Assembly: GCA_001429555.1 (NCBI GenBank)
Contig: LMSR01000015.1
Location: 336,492 to 400,491, forward strand
Direction: 5' to 3'
Length of the DNA stretch: 64,000 nucleotides
DNA from: Nocardioides sp. Soil797
Lineage (GTDB): Bacteria; Actinomycetota; Actinomycetes; Propionibacteriales; Nocardioidaceae
Of the stretch, positions 9,229 through 19,501 are shown piece by piece; positions within the stretch are counted from its first letter, which is position 1; each line of letters begins with the position of its first letter. The notes below the pieces were generated by a model that was not told the DNA's origin, did not search any database, and saw only the letters and a list, made by a program, of their open reading frames with translations. The translations under genes and the position numbers were made by a program.

Positions 9229-9858
9229 TCAGGCGGAGGTTCCGGAATCCTCGTACTTCGTCGTGCCGCCGTGACAGCTGGCCATCGGCTCGGGCGCCGT
9301 CTCACCGTGGCCGTAGGTGTCGATGAACAGCTGCAGTCGTGGATCACCGGCGCCCTTGAGGGCGAGCTGGGTGTTCCACACGGTCACCACGACCGGCGCC
9401 TCCTGACCGTCGTACGGCGAGAGGATGCCCTCGTCGGGCAGCTCGTCGGCGAGCTCGTCGACGTCCTTGCTGGACAGGTCCGAGGGGCGATAGGTGATCC
9501 AGACCGTGCCGTGCTCGAGGGCGTGCACCGCGTTCTCCTCGCGGACCTCGCGGTCGTAGACGCCGCACTCCAGCCAGACCGGGTCGTGCTTGCCACCGAC
9601 CGGCGGGGACTGCTCGTAGTCGACGTCCTCCTCGACGTGCACCAGCTCGGGTGTGTCGAAGGTCTTCACCGCGGACAGGTTCGCGGAGTCCCGGACGAAT
9701 CCGGGGTCGTCGACGCCGTTGGCCGCGCCCATGACCGCGGCGATGTCCTCGGGCTTCCGGGTGTCGCCGTCGTCGTTCAAGGCCAACGGCACCACGACAG
9801 CCGCCCCCACCACCACTGTCGCGACGATCAGGGCGACCAGCAGTCTGACCGCATTCAC
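9229..9858 (-). CDS. DUF3105 membrane-anchored protein
   Basis: 209 residues from GTG at 9858, which overlaps the stop of the upstream gene as GTGA and has GGAGAAA upstream. Residues 5-24 form one transmembrane helix (VRLLVALIVATVVVGAAVVV). The outer domain has the DUF3105 signature: PPVGGKHDPVWLECGVYD, then HALEHGTVWITYRP, and a late MASCHGG. The conserved His and Cys residues suggest metal binding, but no activity is established for the family. Coupled to the thiamine-binding-like gene. Confidence 0.85.
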   Translation of the reverse strand: MNAVRLLVALIVATVVVGAAVVVPLALNDDGDTRKPEDIAAVMGAANGVDDPGFVRDSANLSAVKTFDTPELVHVEEDVDYEQSPPVGGKHDPVWLECGVYDREVREENAVHALEHGTVWITYRPSDLSSKDVDELADELPDEGILSPYDGQEAPVVVTVWNTQLALKGAGDPRLQLFIDTYGHGETAPEPMASCHGGTTKYEDSGTSA

Positions 9859-10160
9859 CGAGGTTTCTCCAGCGCGCGCTCGAGCCGCTCGACCTTCGCG
9901 GTCATCTGCCCCTCGAAGCCCGGTCGGATGTCGGCCTTGAGCACCAACCCGACGCGGGGCGACACCGCAGTCACCACCTCGACAGCAGCCTTGACCACGG
10001 CCATCACCTCGTCCCACTCCCCCTCGATGTTGGTGAACATCGCGTTGGTCTCGTGTGGAAGGCCCGACTCGCGGACGACGCGCACCGCCGCGGCGACTGC
10101 CTCGGAGACGGAACCGGTCTCGTCGCCGGCGGTCGGAGAGATGCTGAAGGCCACGATCAT
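9855..10160 (-). CDS. MTH1187/YqgV-type thiamine-binding family protein
   Basis: 101 residues from ATG at 10160; a longer reading upstream lacks family similarity. The fold family (MTH1187, YkoF-like, COG0011) is shown by MIVAFSISPTAGDETGSVSEAV, ESGLPHETNAMFTNIEGEWDEV and ADIRPGFEGQM. Members are small cytosolic proteins that bind thiamine or its analogues; the physiological role is not settled. It is translationally coupled to the DUF3105 gene. Confidence 0.85.
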   Translation of the reverse strand: MIVAFSISPTAGDETGSVSEAVAAAVRVVRESGLPHETNAMFTNIEGEWDEVMAVVKAAVEVVTAVSPRVGLVLKADIRPGFEGQMTAKVERLERALEKPR

Positions 10161-10286
10161 GGCGGTCAACCTACCCCGCAGCACCTTGCCCCACACCCAT
10201 CGATCCACAGGGGTGACACGGTCGGGGTTGCGCTCGCCGTACATGACACCGGCAGTGACATCCCGCGGTCCGGGTCGTTGAACGGC

Positions 10287-10292
10287 TAACGT
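10287..10292 (+). promoter_or_regulatory. Possible -10 box for the 10.3-11.5 kb gene pair
   Basis: TAACGT lies 34 bases before the ATG at 10326 and is the best TANNNT hexamer in the gap. No convincing -35 is seen. Confidence 0.3.
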
Positions 10293-10325
10293 GAGCGGGC
10301 CGTGCTCACCGACGAGAGGAAATCG

Positions 10326-10562
10326 ATGACTGCGACCACCGTGGCAACGCTCGCCGAGCGCCTGGGCGTGACCACTGACGCCGTTGCCGGCCTCAAGGGT
10401 TGCAGCGCCGAGGAGTTGGCCCATCTCGACTCCCTCGTCGAAACCGCCTTCGAGCGAGAGCGAGAGGCTGTCGAGTCCGGCCTGAAGGCCACGCTGCTGG
10501 CCGTTCCGCGCCCGTTGCGTGGGCGGGCCAAGGCCCTGCTCTTCCCGGGCGGTGACGCATGA
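10326..10562 (+). CDS. Small unknown protein, paralogous to the N-terminus of the next gene
   Basis: 78 residues from ATG at 10326 with GAGAGGAAA upstream. It is predicted helical, opens with TLAERLGVTTDAVAGL, which looks like a short helix-turn-helix, and ends with VPRPLRGRAKALL. Aligned without gaps over 56 residues to the start of the next protein I count 15 identities, including the shared VPxPL. Its stop overlaps the next start (ATGA), so the two are coupled. Function unknown; a partner or regulatory subunit of the larger protein is a guess. Confidence 0.7.
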   Translation: MTATTVATLAERLGVTTDAVAGLKGCSAEELAHLDSLVETAFEREREAVESGLKATLLAVPRPLRGRAKALLFPGGDA

Positions 10563-11518
10563 CCACGCTGGCCAATCGCGTCGAGATCATCAAGCTGGCC
10601 CAGGTGCTCGACGTCGACGAGGGGGAGCTCGCGTCACTCGCCGGACTCCCGGCCGATGACATCAGGACGGTGCGCACCGCCGTCGGCGAACAGATCTTCA
10701 CCCAGCACGAAGCCAGGTTCCGACGAATCGCCAAGCTGGCGGCCACCGTCCCGGCACCACTCAGCGCGAAGATCGCCCAGATGGCGCTGTCTCCCCTGCT
10801 TGGGGCCCGGGTCGCGGCGGTGATGGAGCCCTCCGTTGCCGTCAAGCTGGCCGGAAGCCTCGGCACCAGCTACCTGGCCGACCTCAGCGTCGCCCTCGAC
10901 CCGGTCAGGGCCGAGCCGATCATCGCCCGCATCCCCGTCGGCATGATCAAGGAGATCGGCGCGCTCCTCGTGGAGCGCCAGGAGTACTTCGCCCTGGGCC
11001 GCTTCGTCTCGGTCATCGAACCCGACACCGCACTCGAGGTGGTCCGTGACGCCTCGGGTCGCGACCTGCTCCAGGTTGCTCTCTTCGCCGATGACCTCGA
11101 GGCGCTCGACGCACTGGTGCAGCGCGTCGACGACGAGCGGCTGGTCGACGCGATCCGGGCCGCCCACGAGGAGGGCCTCTATGACGACGCGGTCACCCTG
11201 GTCGTCTCGGTGTCCCCCACCAGCCGCGAGCGCCTCGTTCCCCTGATCGCAGCCCTGGAAGCTTCAGGTGTCGATGCCTTCGCCCGATCGATCGATCGGT
11301 ACGAAGCTTGGTCGGCCGTCCTGCCTGCGTTGGCGGAACTCGACGACGACAGGTTGGCGACCGTGGCCAACAACGAGGCGACACTGGCCGACGGCATGCT
11401 GCCGAGAATGATCGTGGCGGCACGCGAGCTCGCCCTCGATGACCTCGTGGATCGCCTTCCGGGAGTCCTCGACGAGTCCCACGTGACTGCTGCCGGCCCG
11501 GCACTCACCCCCACCTGA
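10559..11518 (+). CDS. Unknown helical protein with duplicated N-terminal domain
   Basis: 319 residues, start ATG overlapping the preceding stop. Residues 1-85 repeat the fold of the 78-residue neighbour (LAQVLDVDEGELASLAGLPA ... VPAPLSAKIA). The remainder is a series of amphipathic helices rich in Leu, Ala, Asp and Arg (for example LEALDALVQRVDDERLVDAI) that look like helical repeats, without membrane segments or catalytic motifs I know. I cannot name a function. A strong hairpin follows the stop. Confidence 0.7.
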   Translation: MTTLANRVEIIKLAQVLDVDEGELASLAGLPADDIRTVRTAVGEQIFTQHEARFRRIAKLAATVPAPLSAKIAQMALSPLLGARVAAVMEPSVAVKLAGSLGTSYLADLSVALDPVRAEPIIARIPVGMIKEIGALLVERQEYFALGRFVSVIEPDTALEVVRDASGRDLLQVALFADDLEALDALVQRVDDERLVDAIRAAHEEGLYDDAVTLVVSVSPTSRERLVPLIAALEASGVDAFARSIDRYEAWSAVLPALAELDDDRLATVANNEATLADGMLPRMIVAARELALDDLVDRLPGVLDESHVTAAGPALTPT

Positions 11519-11566
11519 ATCCCCGGCTCGCCCGGTGGGCCCGGTGACCAGCCCGTCGAAACGAGA

Positions 11567-11606
11567 CGAAGCGGTCCGCCACCCCTCGGGGTGGCGGACC
11601 GCTTCG
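11567..11606. terminator. Bidirectional terminator between the unknown pair and aconitase
   Basis: A perfect 19-base stem (CGAAGCGGTCCGCCACCCC against its complement) with a two-base turn lies between convergent genes, 48 bases after one stop and 33 bases after the other. Confidence 0.85.
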
Positions 11607-11639
11607 CTGATTGATCAGGCCGGTTGATCGGAGCCGTGA

Positions 11640-14432
<2,793 letters not shown>

Positions 14433-14498
14433 CAGTCGCATCTCCTCAGAAGTCTCGGGTCGCTCGGTGCCCATCTTGCCGTCGTACGCCAATGCCTG

Positions 14499-14517
14499 AA
14501 AAGAAAGGCTTGCCTAA
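14499..14517 (-). promoter_or_regulatory. Candidate DtxR/IdeR-type iron box before acn
   Basis: On the minus strand TTAGGCAAGCCTTTCTTTT lies 67 bases before the aconitase start. Its left half agrees well with the iron-box consensus (TTAGG..AGCCT); the right half is degenerate, and I count about 12 of 19 positions. Confidence 0.35.
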
Positions 14518-14544
14518 GTACGTCGGGCACTCGACTGCGATATC

Positions 14545-14558
14545 TCTTGATGTCAAGA
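14545..14558. promoter_or_regulatory. Palindrome TCTTGA-TG-TCAAGA upstream of acn
   Basis: A perfect 6-base inverted repeat in an AT-rich patch about 115 bases before the aconitase start; on the minus strand it includes TTGACA. This is the size and form of MarR-family operators, and the MarR protein TamR is known to control an aconitase gene in Streptomyces. The link here is inference. Confidence 0.4.
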
Positions 14559-14641
14559 TACATGACGTCAAAGCAAAACTGAAGTCGGACACGGACTGAC
14601 TCCGACTGCGTCGGACGAGTCGCCCCGCGCGTGCCGACGAA

Positions 14642-15793
14642 TCAGTCGCGCACGAGCAACGCGACGCACTCCACATGTGAAGTCATCGGGAAGAGGTCGA
14701 AGGCGCGCAGCCGCTCCAACCGGTAGCCGGCCTCGGCGAACGTGGCCACGTCGCGAGCCAGGGACGCCGGGTCGCAGGCCACGTAGGCGACCGCACGCGG
14801 CGCCCGGTCGACGATCTGGAGCACCACCTTGCGGCGGGCTCCCTCTCGCGGCGGGTCGAGGACGACGAGGTCGAACGGTTCGTCGTACGACGTGGCCAGC
14901 ACGCGGTCGACGGTGCCGACCCCGACTGAAGCCCGCCGGTGCTCGGCGAGGTTCTCGCGCGCGTGCGCGCAGGCCAAGGAGTTCCCCTCGATGGCCACCA
15001 CCCGCCCGGGCTCCCCCACACGCTCGGCGAGGAACCGGGCGAACAGGCCGACGCCTGCGTAGAGGTCCAACGCCTTCTCGCCGGCTTGAGGGTCGAGGAA
15101 GTCGAGGACAGTGTCGACCAGGGTGCTCGGCGCTCCGGGGTGCACCTGCCAGAACCCGTCGGTGGCCACCTGGAACTCGCGGTCGTGGACCGACTCGATG
15201 CGCGGGGCACTGCCCGAGACCGAGGTGTCGATGGCATCGGGTGCGGCGATCAGGCATGCGTCGATCGGGATCACCGACCGGGAGCGGTGCTTGCGCATGC
15301 CGAGACCGCCACCCTCGGGGTGCACGTAGTCCACCCGGGTCCGCCAGGCCAGGCCGTGCACGTCGCCGGGAACGGCTTCCACCTCGACGTCGACGTCCAT
15401 CTTCGCCAGCCGCCGGAACTGTTCGCGCACGACGGCGGTCTTCAACTCACGCTGGGCAGGCAGCGAGACGTGTTGGAAGTCGCAGCCGCCGCAGGCACCC
15501 GGGCCGGCGTACGGACAGGGTGCCTCGACCCGGTCGGACGACGGGGTCACGATAGAGACGGCGTCCCCGCGCCAGAACCGATCGCCCTCGGTGCCCTCGG
15601 TGATCTCGACGACCACTTCTTCTCCGGGCAGCCCGTGGCGCACGAAGACGACACGGGTCTCGTCGGCAGATCCCGAGACCGGAATGCGAGCGACACAGTG
15701 GCCACCGTGGGCGATCGGGCCCACCGTGACGGTGAACCTCTCCCCTACGTGCGAGGCGCCTCGCGCCTGTCGTTGACGGGTGTTGCGTGCCAT
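14642..15793 (-). CDS. TRAM-domain class I SAM-dependent RNA methyltransferase (TrmA/RumA family)
   Basis: 383 residues from ATG at 15793, which shares one base with the preceding stop (TGATG). An N-terminal TRAM domain (RFTVTVGPIAHGGHCVAR) is followed by CPYAGPGACGGCDFQH, a Cys cluster like the Fe-S site of RumA, then the Rossmann core with LDLYAGVGLFARF, LDPPREGAR, and VACDPASLARD with the likely nucleophilic Cys. The family makes 5-methyluridine in rRNA or tRNA; which position is methylated cannot be read from sequence. Same place as the homologous gene next to ceoBC in mycobacteria. Confidence 0.9.
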   Translation of the reverse strand: MARNTRQRQARGASHVGERFTVTVGPIAHGGHCVARIPVSGSADETRVVFVRHGLPGEEVVVEITEGTEGDRFWRGDAVSIVTPSSDRVEAPCPYAGPGACGGCDFQHVSLPAQRELKTAVVREQFRRLAKMDVDVEVEAVPGDVHGLAWRTRVDYVHPEGGGLGMRKHRSRSVIPIDACLIAAPDAIDTSVSGSAPRIESVHDREFQVATDGFWQVHPGAPSTLVDTVLDFLDPQAGEKALDLYAGVGLFARFLAERVGEPGRVVAIEGNSLACAHARENLAEHRRASVGVGTVDRVLATSYDEPFDLVVLDPPREGARRKVVLQIVDRAPRAVAYVACDPASLARDVATFAEAGYRLERLRAFDLFPMTSHVECVALLVRD

Positions 15794-17841
15794 CACTTGC
15801 CTCGCCCTCGGTTGCGGGTCTGCCCGCCCAGGGTGCCCCGTCGTACGTCGCCGGCACGGGTTCGGGTCAGGTCGCGCTGCTCACGCTCGAGGGCCACGGC
15901 CGAGGACCGCAGCTGGTAGGGCACCGACGTCACCATCACACCCGGTGTGAAGAGCAGACGCCCCTTCAGCCGCAGCGCCGTCTGGTTGTGCAGCACCTGC
16001 TCCCACCAGCGGCCCACGACGTACTCCGGGATGTAGACGGCGACCACGCCGCGCGGGTTGGCCCGACGGATCTCGATCGCATAGTCGACGATCGGCTTCA
16101 CCAGCTCGCGGTACGGCGAGTAGAGGACCTTCAGGGGTACGTCGATTCCGCGTTCGTCCCACTCCGCCAACAGCTTGTCGGTCGACCGGGTGTCAGTGCC
16201 GACGTAGACCGCCTCCAACGCGTTGGGACGCGTGGCCTTGGCGAACGCCAGCGCCCGCAGGGTCGGCTTGTGGAGCTTGGAGACCAGGACGATGGCGTGT
16301 ACCCGGGTGGGCAGCAACTTGTCCTGGTCGTCGATGGCCAGCTCGGCCTCGACCAGGTCGTAGTGCTTGCGAATCGCCTTCATCAGCGTGAAGAACACAA
16401 TCATCGCCAGGATTGTGATCCACGCGCCCTCGAGGAACTTGGTGACGAGGACGACGACGAGCACGGCACCGGTCATCGCCAGCCCGATCGTGTTGATCAC
16501 CCGGGAGCGCTGCATCTTGCGGCGTTGGGACGGATCGGGCTCAGTGGCGAGGTTGCGCGTCCAGTGCCGGATCATGCCCAGCTGGCTGAGCGTGAACGAG
16601 ACGAAGACCCCGACGATGTAGAGCTGGATCAGTCGGGTCACCTCGGCGTCGAAGGCGATGATCAGCACGATCGCCACGGCGGCCAGGAAGAGGATCCCGT
16701 TGCTGTAGGCCAACCGGTCGCCCCGGGAGCCCAGGGCGCGCGGGGCCAGTCCGTCCCGGGCAAGGATGGAACCGAGCACCGGGAACCCGTTGAACGCCGT
16801 GTTCGCCGCGAGCACCAGCACGATGCCGGTCATCGTCACCACGAAGTAGAAGCCCGGTGAGAAGTTGTCGAAGACCGCTCGGGCGATCTGAGCGATCACC
16901 GTGTGCTGGTCGTAGTCGCCGGGCAGGGCCTTGCCATCGGCTGTGCGCAACCGCTCCAGGTGGTGCGGATCGACGTACTTCAGGCCCATCTCCCGCGCCA
17001 GCATGATGACGCTGAGCATCATCGTGATCGCGATCAGTCCCAACATCAACAAGGTCGTTGCCGCGTTCTGCGACTTCGGGCGTCGGAAGGCCGGAACGCC
17101 GTTGGAGATGGCCTCCACCCCGGTCAGTGCGGCACAGCCCGAGGAGAACGCGCGGGCCAGCAGGAACACCAGGGCGACGTTGGTCAGGGTGTTCTCGTAG
17201 CCGGGCGCCGGCGTGATCTGCAGATCGGCGCTCTCGACGTCGGGCAGGTCACCGGCGAAGAAGCGGGCGAGCCCGATCCCGCACATGCCGATGATGGCCA
17301 GCATGAACGCGTACGTCGGGACGGCGAAGAGTGTGCCGGACTCGCGGATCCCGCGCAGGTTCAGCGCGGCCAGGAGGATGACGAGGGCCACGGCAAAGCT
17401 GGCCTCGTGCCCGGAGAGCGCCGGCAGTGCGGACGCGGCATACTGAGCGCCGGAGGAGATCGACACCGCCACCGTGAGCACGTAGTCGACCAGCAGCGCG
17501 GCAGCGACGGTGACACCGGCCGTGCGCCCGAGGTTCTCGGTGGCTACCTCGTAGTCGCCGCCGCCACTCGGGTAGGCGTGCACGGTCTGTCGGTAGGAGG
17601 CGACCACCGCGATCATCACGAGGGCGACCGCGATGCCGATCTTCCAGGACCACGTGTACGCCGAGGCGCCGGCCAGCGAGAGCATGATGAAGACCTCGTC
17701 GGGCGCATAGGCCACGGACGAGAGGGCATCGCTCGCGAAAACAGGCAGCGCAACGCGCTTGGGCAGCAGGGTCTCGCCGAGCTGCGAGCTGCGGAGCTTT
17801 CGGCCCAGCAGGATCCGTTTGGAAACGTCACCGACACCCAC
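15793..17841 (-). CDS. KimA-like APC-superfamily permease, probable K+/H+ symporter
   Basis: 682 residues from GTG at 17841. About twelve membrane helices lie in residues 50-470, followed by a cytosolic domain of some 190 residues that resembles a USP-like fold. Several blocks match Bacillus KimA (YdaO): ILLGRKLRSSQLGE near the N-terminus, DALSSVAYAPDE, YRQTVHAYPSGGGDY, LVDYVLTVAVSISSG and AFSSGCAALTGVEAISNGVP. KimA imports potassium with protons and is inhibited by c-di-AMP. The divergent neighbours are two RCK proteins of potassium systems, which supports a K+ role. It is usually annotated only as an amino acid permease; direct evidence for this protein is lacking. Confidence 0.8.
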   Translation of the reverse strand: MGVGDVSKRILLGRKLRSSQLGETLLPKRVALPVFASDALSSVAYAPDEVFIMLSLAGASAYTWSWKIGIAVALVMIAVVASYRQTVHAYPSGGGDYEVATENLGRTAGVTVAAALLVDYVLTVAVSISSGAQYAASALPALSGHEASFAVALVILLAALNLRGIRESGTLFAVPTYAFMLAIIGMCGIGLARFFAGDLPDVESADLQITPAPGYENTLTNVALVFLLARAFSSGCAALTGVEAISNGVPAFRRPKSQNAATTLLMLGLIAITMMLSVIMLAREMGLKYVDPHHLERLRTADGKALPGDYDQHTVIAQIARAVFDNFSPGFYFVVTMTGIVLVLAANTAFNGFPVLGSILARDGLAPRALGSRGDRLAYSNGILFLAAVAIVLIIAFDAEVTRLIQLYIVGVFVSFTLSQLGMIRHWTRNLATEPDPSQRRKMQRSRVINTIGLAMTGAVLVVVLVTKFLEGAWITILAMIVFFTLMKAIRKHYDLVEAELAIDDQDKLLPTRVHAIVLVSKLHKPTLRALAFAKATRPNALEAVYVGTDTRSTDKLLAEWDERGIDVPLKVLYSPYRELVKPIVDYAIEIRRANPRGVVAVYIPEYVVGRWWEQVLHNQTALRLKGRLLFTPGVMVTSVPYQLRSSAVALEREQRDLTRTRAGDVRRGTLGGQTRNRGRGK

Positions 17842-17921
17842 GAGCGAACAGGCTAGTCCTCACCGGGCCAACCTGCAGCACCGACGCACCAGTCGGACCG
17901 ACCTGCGGTAGCGTCTGCGCT
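17842..17921. promoter_or_regulatory. Divergent leaderless promoters of the permease and ceoB
   Basis: In 80 bases there are two TANNNT boxes close to GTG starts: TAGCCT on the minus strand (17855-17850) 8 bases before the permease GTG, and TAGCGT on the plus strand 7 bases before the ceoB GTG at 17922. Both transcripts are probably leaderless. There is no room for a ydaO-type c-di-AMP riboswitch. Confidence 0.45.
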
Positions 17922-18587
17922 GTGCATGTCGTGATCATGGGTTGTGGCCGGGTGGGCTCGACGCTTGCCCGCAGCCTCGAGGACCGCAACCACACCGTGT
18001 CCATCATCGACAACAACCCCGACGCGTTCCGGCGCCTCGGTCCGTCGTTCAACGGCGACAAGATCACCGGTTACGGCTTCGACCAGGCGGTGCTGACCAA
18101 GGCCGGCATCGGCCGGGCCGACGCGTTCGCCGCGGTCTCCAGCGGCGACAACTCCAACATCATCGCCGCCCGTGTGGCCCGGGAGAGCTTCGGCATCCAA
18201 CAGGTTGTCGCACGGATCTACGACCCGGGCCGGGCCGAGGTCTACCAACGTCTCGGCATCACCACGGTCGCCACCGTCAAGTGGACCGCCGACCAGGTGC
18301 TGCGTCGGATCCTGCCGGCCGGCGCCGAGCCCGACTTCCGCGACCCGTCGGGCACGATCCGGGTCGACCAGATCCCGATCTCGGATCCGTGGATCGGCCA
18401 CCGCAGCATCGACTTCCAGTCGCAGGCCAAGGTCCGCATCGCCTGGATCGACCGCCTCGGTGAAGGAATGCTGCCCGGCAAGGACACTGTGCTCCAGGAG
18501 GGCGACCTGCTCCACGTGGTCATCCGCGAGGAGAACGCCGCCGGCGCCTACGTCGTGATCGAGAACGGTCCGGAGGACAACAGCTGA
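17922..18587 (+). CDS. ceoB: RCK/TrkA-type potassium uptake regulatory subunit CeoB
   Basis: 221 residues from GTG at 17922. The N-terminal Rossmann RCK_N domain has the dinucleotide motif MGCGRVGST and an acidic strand end VSIIDNN; the C-terminal RCK_C domain occupies about 135-221 (SIDFQSQAKVRIAWIDRLG). Such cytosolic subunits gate K+ channels or transporters in response to NAD(H), ATP or c-di-AMP. It overlaps ceoC by one base and is divergent from the KimA-like permease, the same order as Rv2690c-Rv2691-Rv2692 in M. tuberculosis. Confidence 0.92.
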   Translation: MHVVIMGCGRVGSTLARSLEDRNHTVSIIDNNPDAFRRLGPSFNGDKITGYGFDQAVLTKAGIGRADAFAAVSSGDNSNIIAARVARESFGIQQVVARIYDPGRAEVYQRLGITTVATVKWTADQVLRRILPAGAEPDFRDPSGTIRVDQIPISDPWIGHRSIDFQSQAKVRIAWIDRLGEGMLPGKDTVLQEGDLLHVVIREENAAGAYVVIENGPEDNS

Positions 18588-19261
18588 TGCGTGTCGCAAT
18601 CGCCGGGGCAGGCGCCGTGGGGCGCTCCATCGCCCGAGAGCTCATCGACAACGGACACGATGTCCTGCTGATCGACAAGAACGCCGGCTCGATCAAACCC
18701 GAGAGCGTCGCGGATGCCGAGTGGCTGCTCGCCGACTCCTGCGAGCTCAGCTCGCTCGAGGAGGCGCGGCTCCAGCAGTGCGACGTGGTCATCGCCGCCA
18801 CGGGTGACGACAAGGCCAACCTGGTGACCTCGTTGCTGGCGAAGACGGAGTTCGGCGTGCCGCGCACGGTCGGCCGGGTCAACCACCCCAACAACGAGTG
18901 GCTCTTCACCGAGGCCTGGGGAGTCGACGTCAGCGTCTCGACCCCCCGCATCATGTCGGCACTGGTCGAGGAGGCCGTCTCCGTCGGTGACCTCGTGCGC
19001 CTCTTCACGTTCCGCAAGGGCAACGCCAACCTGGTCGAGATGACGCTCCCGGACGACTCTCCGTACGTCGGCCAGCCGACCGGCCTGATTCCCTGGCCGG
19101 AGAACTGCGCGCTGGTCTCCATCCTGCGCGACGGACAGGTCTACACCCCCGACGCCGAGCAGCCCCTCGAGTCCGGTGACGAGCTGCTGTTCGTGGTCTC
19201 TGCCGAGGTCGAGAACGAGCTCGAGAAGCTGCTCGCACCCAACCGCCGCCCCGCTCCCTGA
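18587..19261 (+). CDS. ceoC: RCK/TrkA-type potassium uptake regulatory subunit CeoC
   Basis: 224 residues, ATG overlapping the ceoB stop as TGATG. RCK_N motif VAIAGAGAVGRSIAREL at residues 3-19 with LLIDKNAG as the nucleotide-binding acidic strand; RCK_C in the last 80 residues (MTLPDDSPYVGQPTGLIPW). Probably pairs with CeoB as a hetero-oligomeric ring on a K+ transporter, most likely the divergent permease. No membrane segments. Confidence 0.92.
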   Translation: MRVAIAGAGAVGRSIARELIDNGHDVLLIDKNAGSIKPESVADAEWLLADSCELSSLEEARLQQCDVVIAATGDDKANLVTSLLAKTEFGVPRTVGRVNHPNNEWLFTEAWGVDVSVSTPRIMSALVEEAVSVGDLVRLFTFRKGNANLVEMTLPDDSPYVGQPTGLIPWPENCALVSILRDGQVYTPDAEQPLESGDELLFVVSAEVENELEKLLAPNRRPAP

Positions 19262-19306
19262 TCATCGACGCTCTGCGAGGGGGCGTTCGAACCGGCCGCA
19301 CGTACC

Positions 19307-19385
19307 GATGAACGGGCAGAACCAGACTCTGCCGCTCGGCGCGAGCGTGAACTCATGGACCCGACGGTCGTTCTGCCCGTTCATC
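19307..19385. repeat. 16-base inverted repeat in the ceoC downstream gap
   Basis: GATGAACGGGCAGAAC (19307-19322) and its exact complement GTTCTGCCCGTTCATC (19370-19385) flank 47 bases. The element follows ceoC by 46 bases; it could fold into a long hairpin (terminator) or be the ends of a small non-autonomous element. No ORF is credible inside it. Confidence 0.55.
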
Positions 19386-19402
19386 TGTACGACGGGCTGC
19401 CG

Positions 19403-19477
19403 CGGCGCCGGAGCACGAACCCCACGGTGCAGCGGCGCCGGAGCACTAACCCCACGGTGCAGCGCGCCGGAGCGCGC
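19403..19477. repeat. 30-base tandem repeat, two and a half units
   Basis: CGGCGCCGGAGCACGAACCC plus ACGGTGCAG-type sequence forms a 30-base unit at 19403-19432 and again at 19433-19462 with one mismatch (ACGAAC versus ACTAAC), then a decayed partial copy (CGCGCCGGAGCG). It occupies the gap between ceoC and the leftward DUF3159 gene. Confidence 0.6.
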
Positions 19478-19501
19478 GCGGAGCATGCGCCGCACGCTGG
19501 G

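Noticed and set aside
17842..17921. c-di-AMP (ydaO) riboswitch before the KimA-like gene
   Set aside because: Only 80 bases separate the divergent starts, too few for this riboswitch, and both promoters look leaderless.
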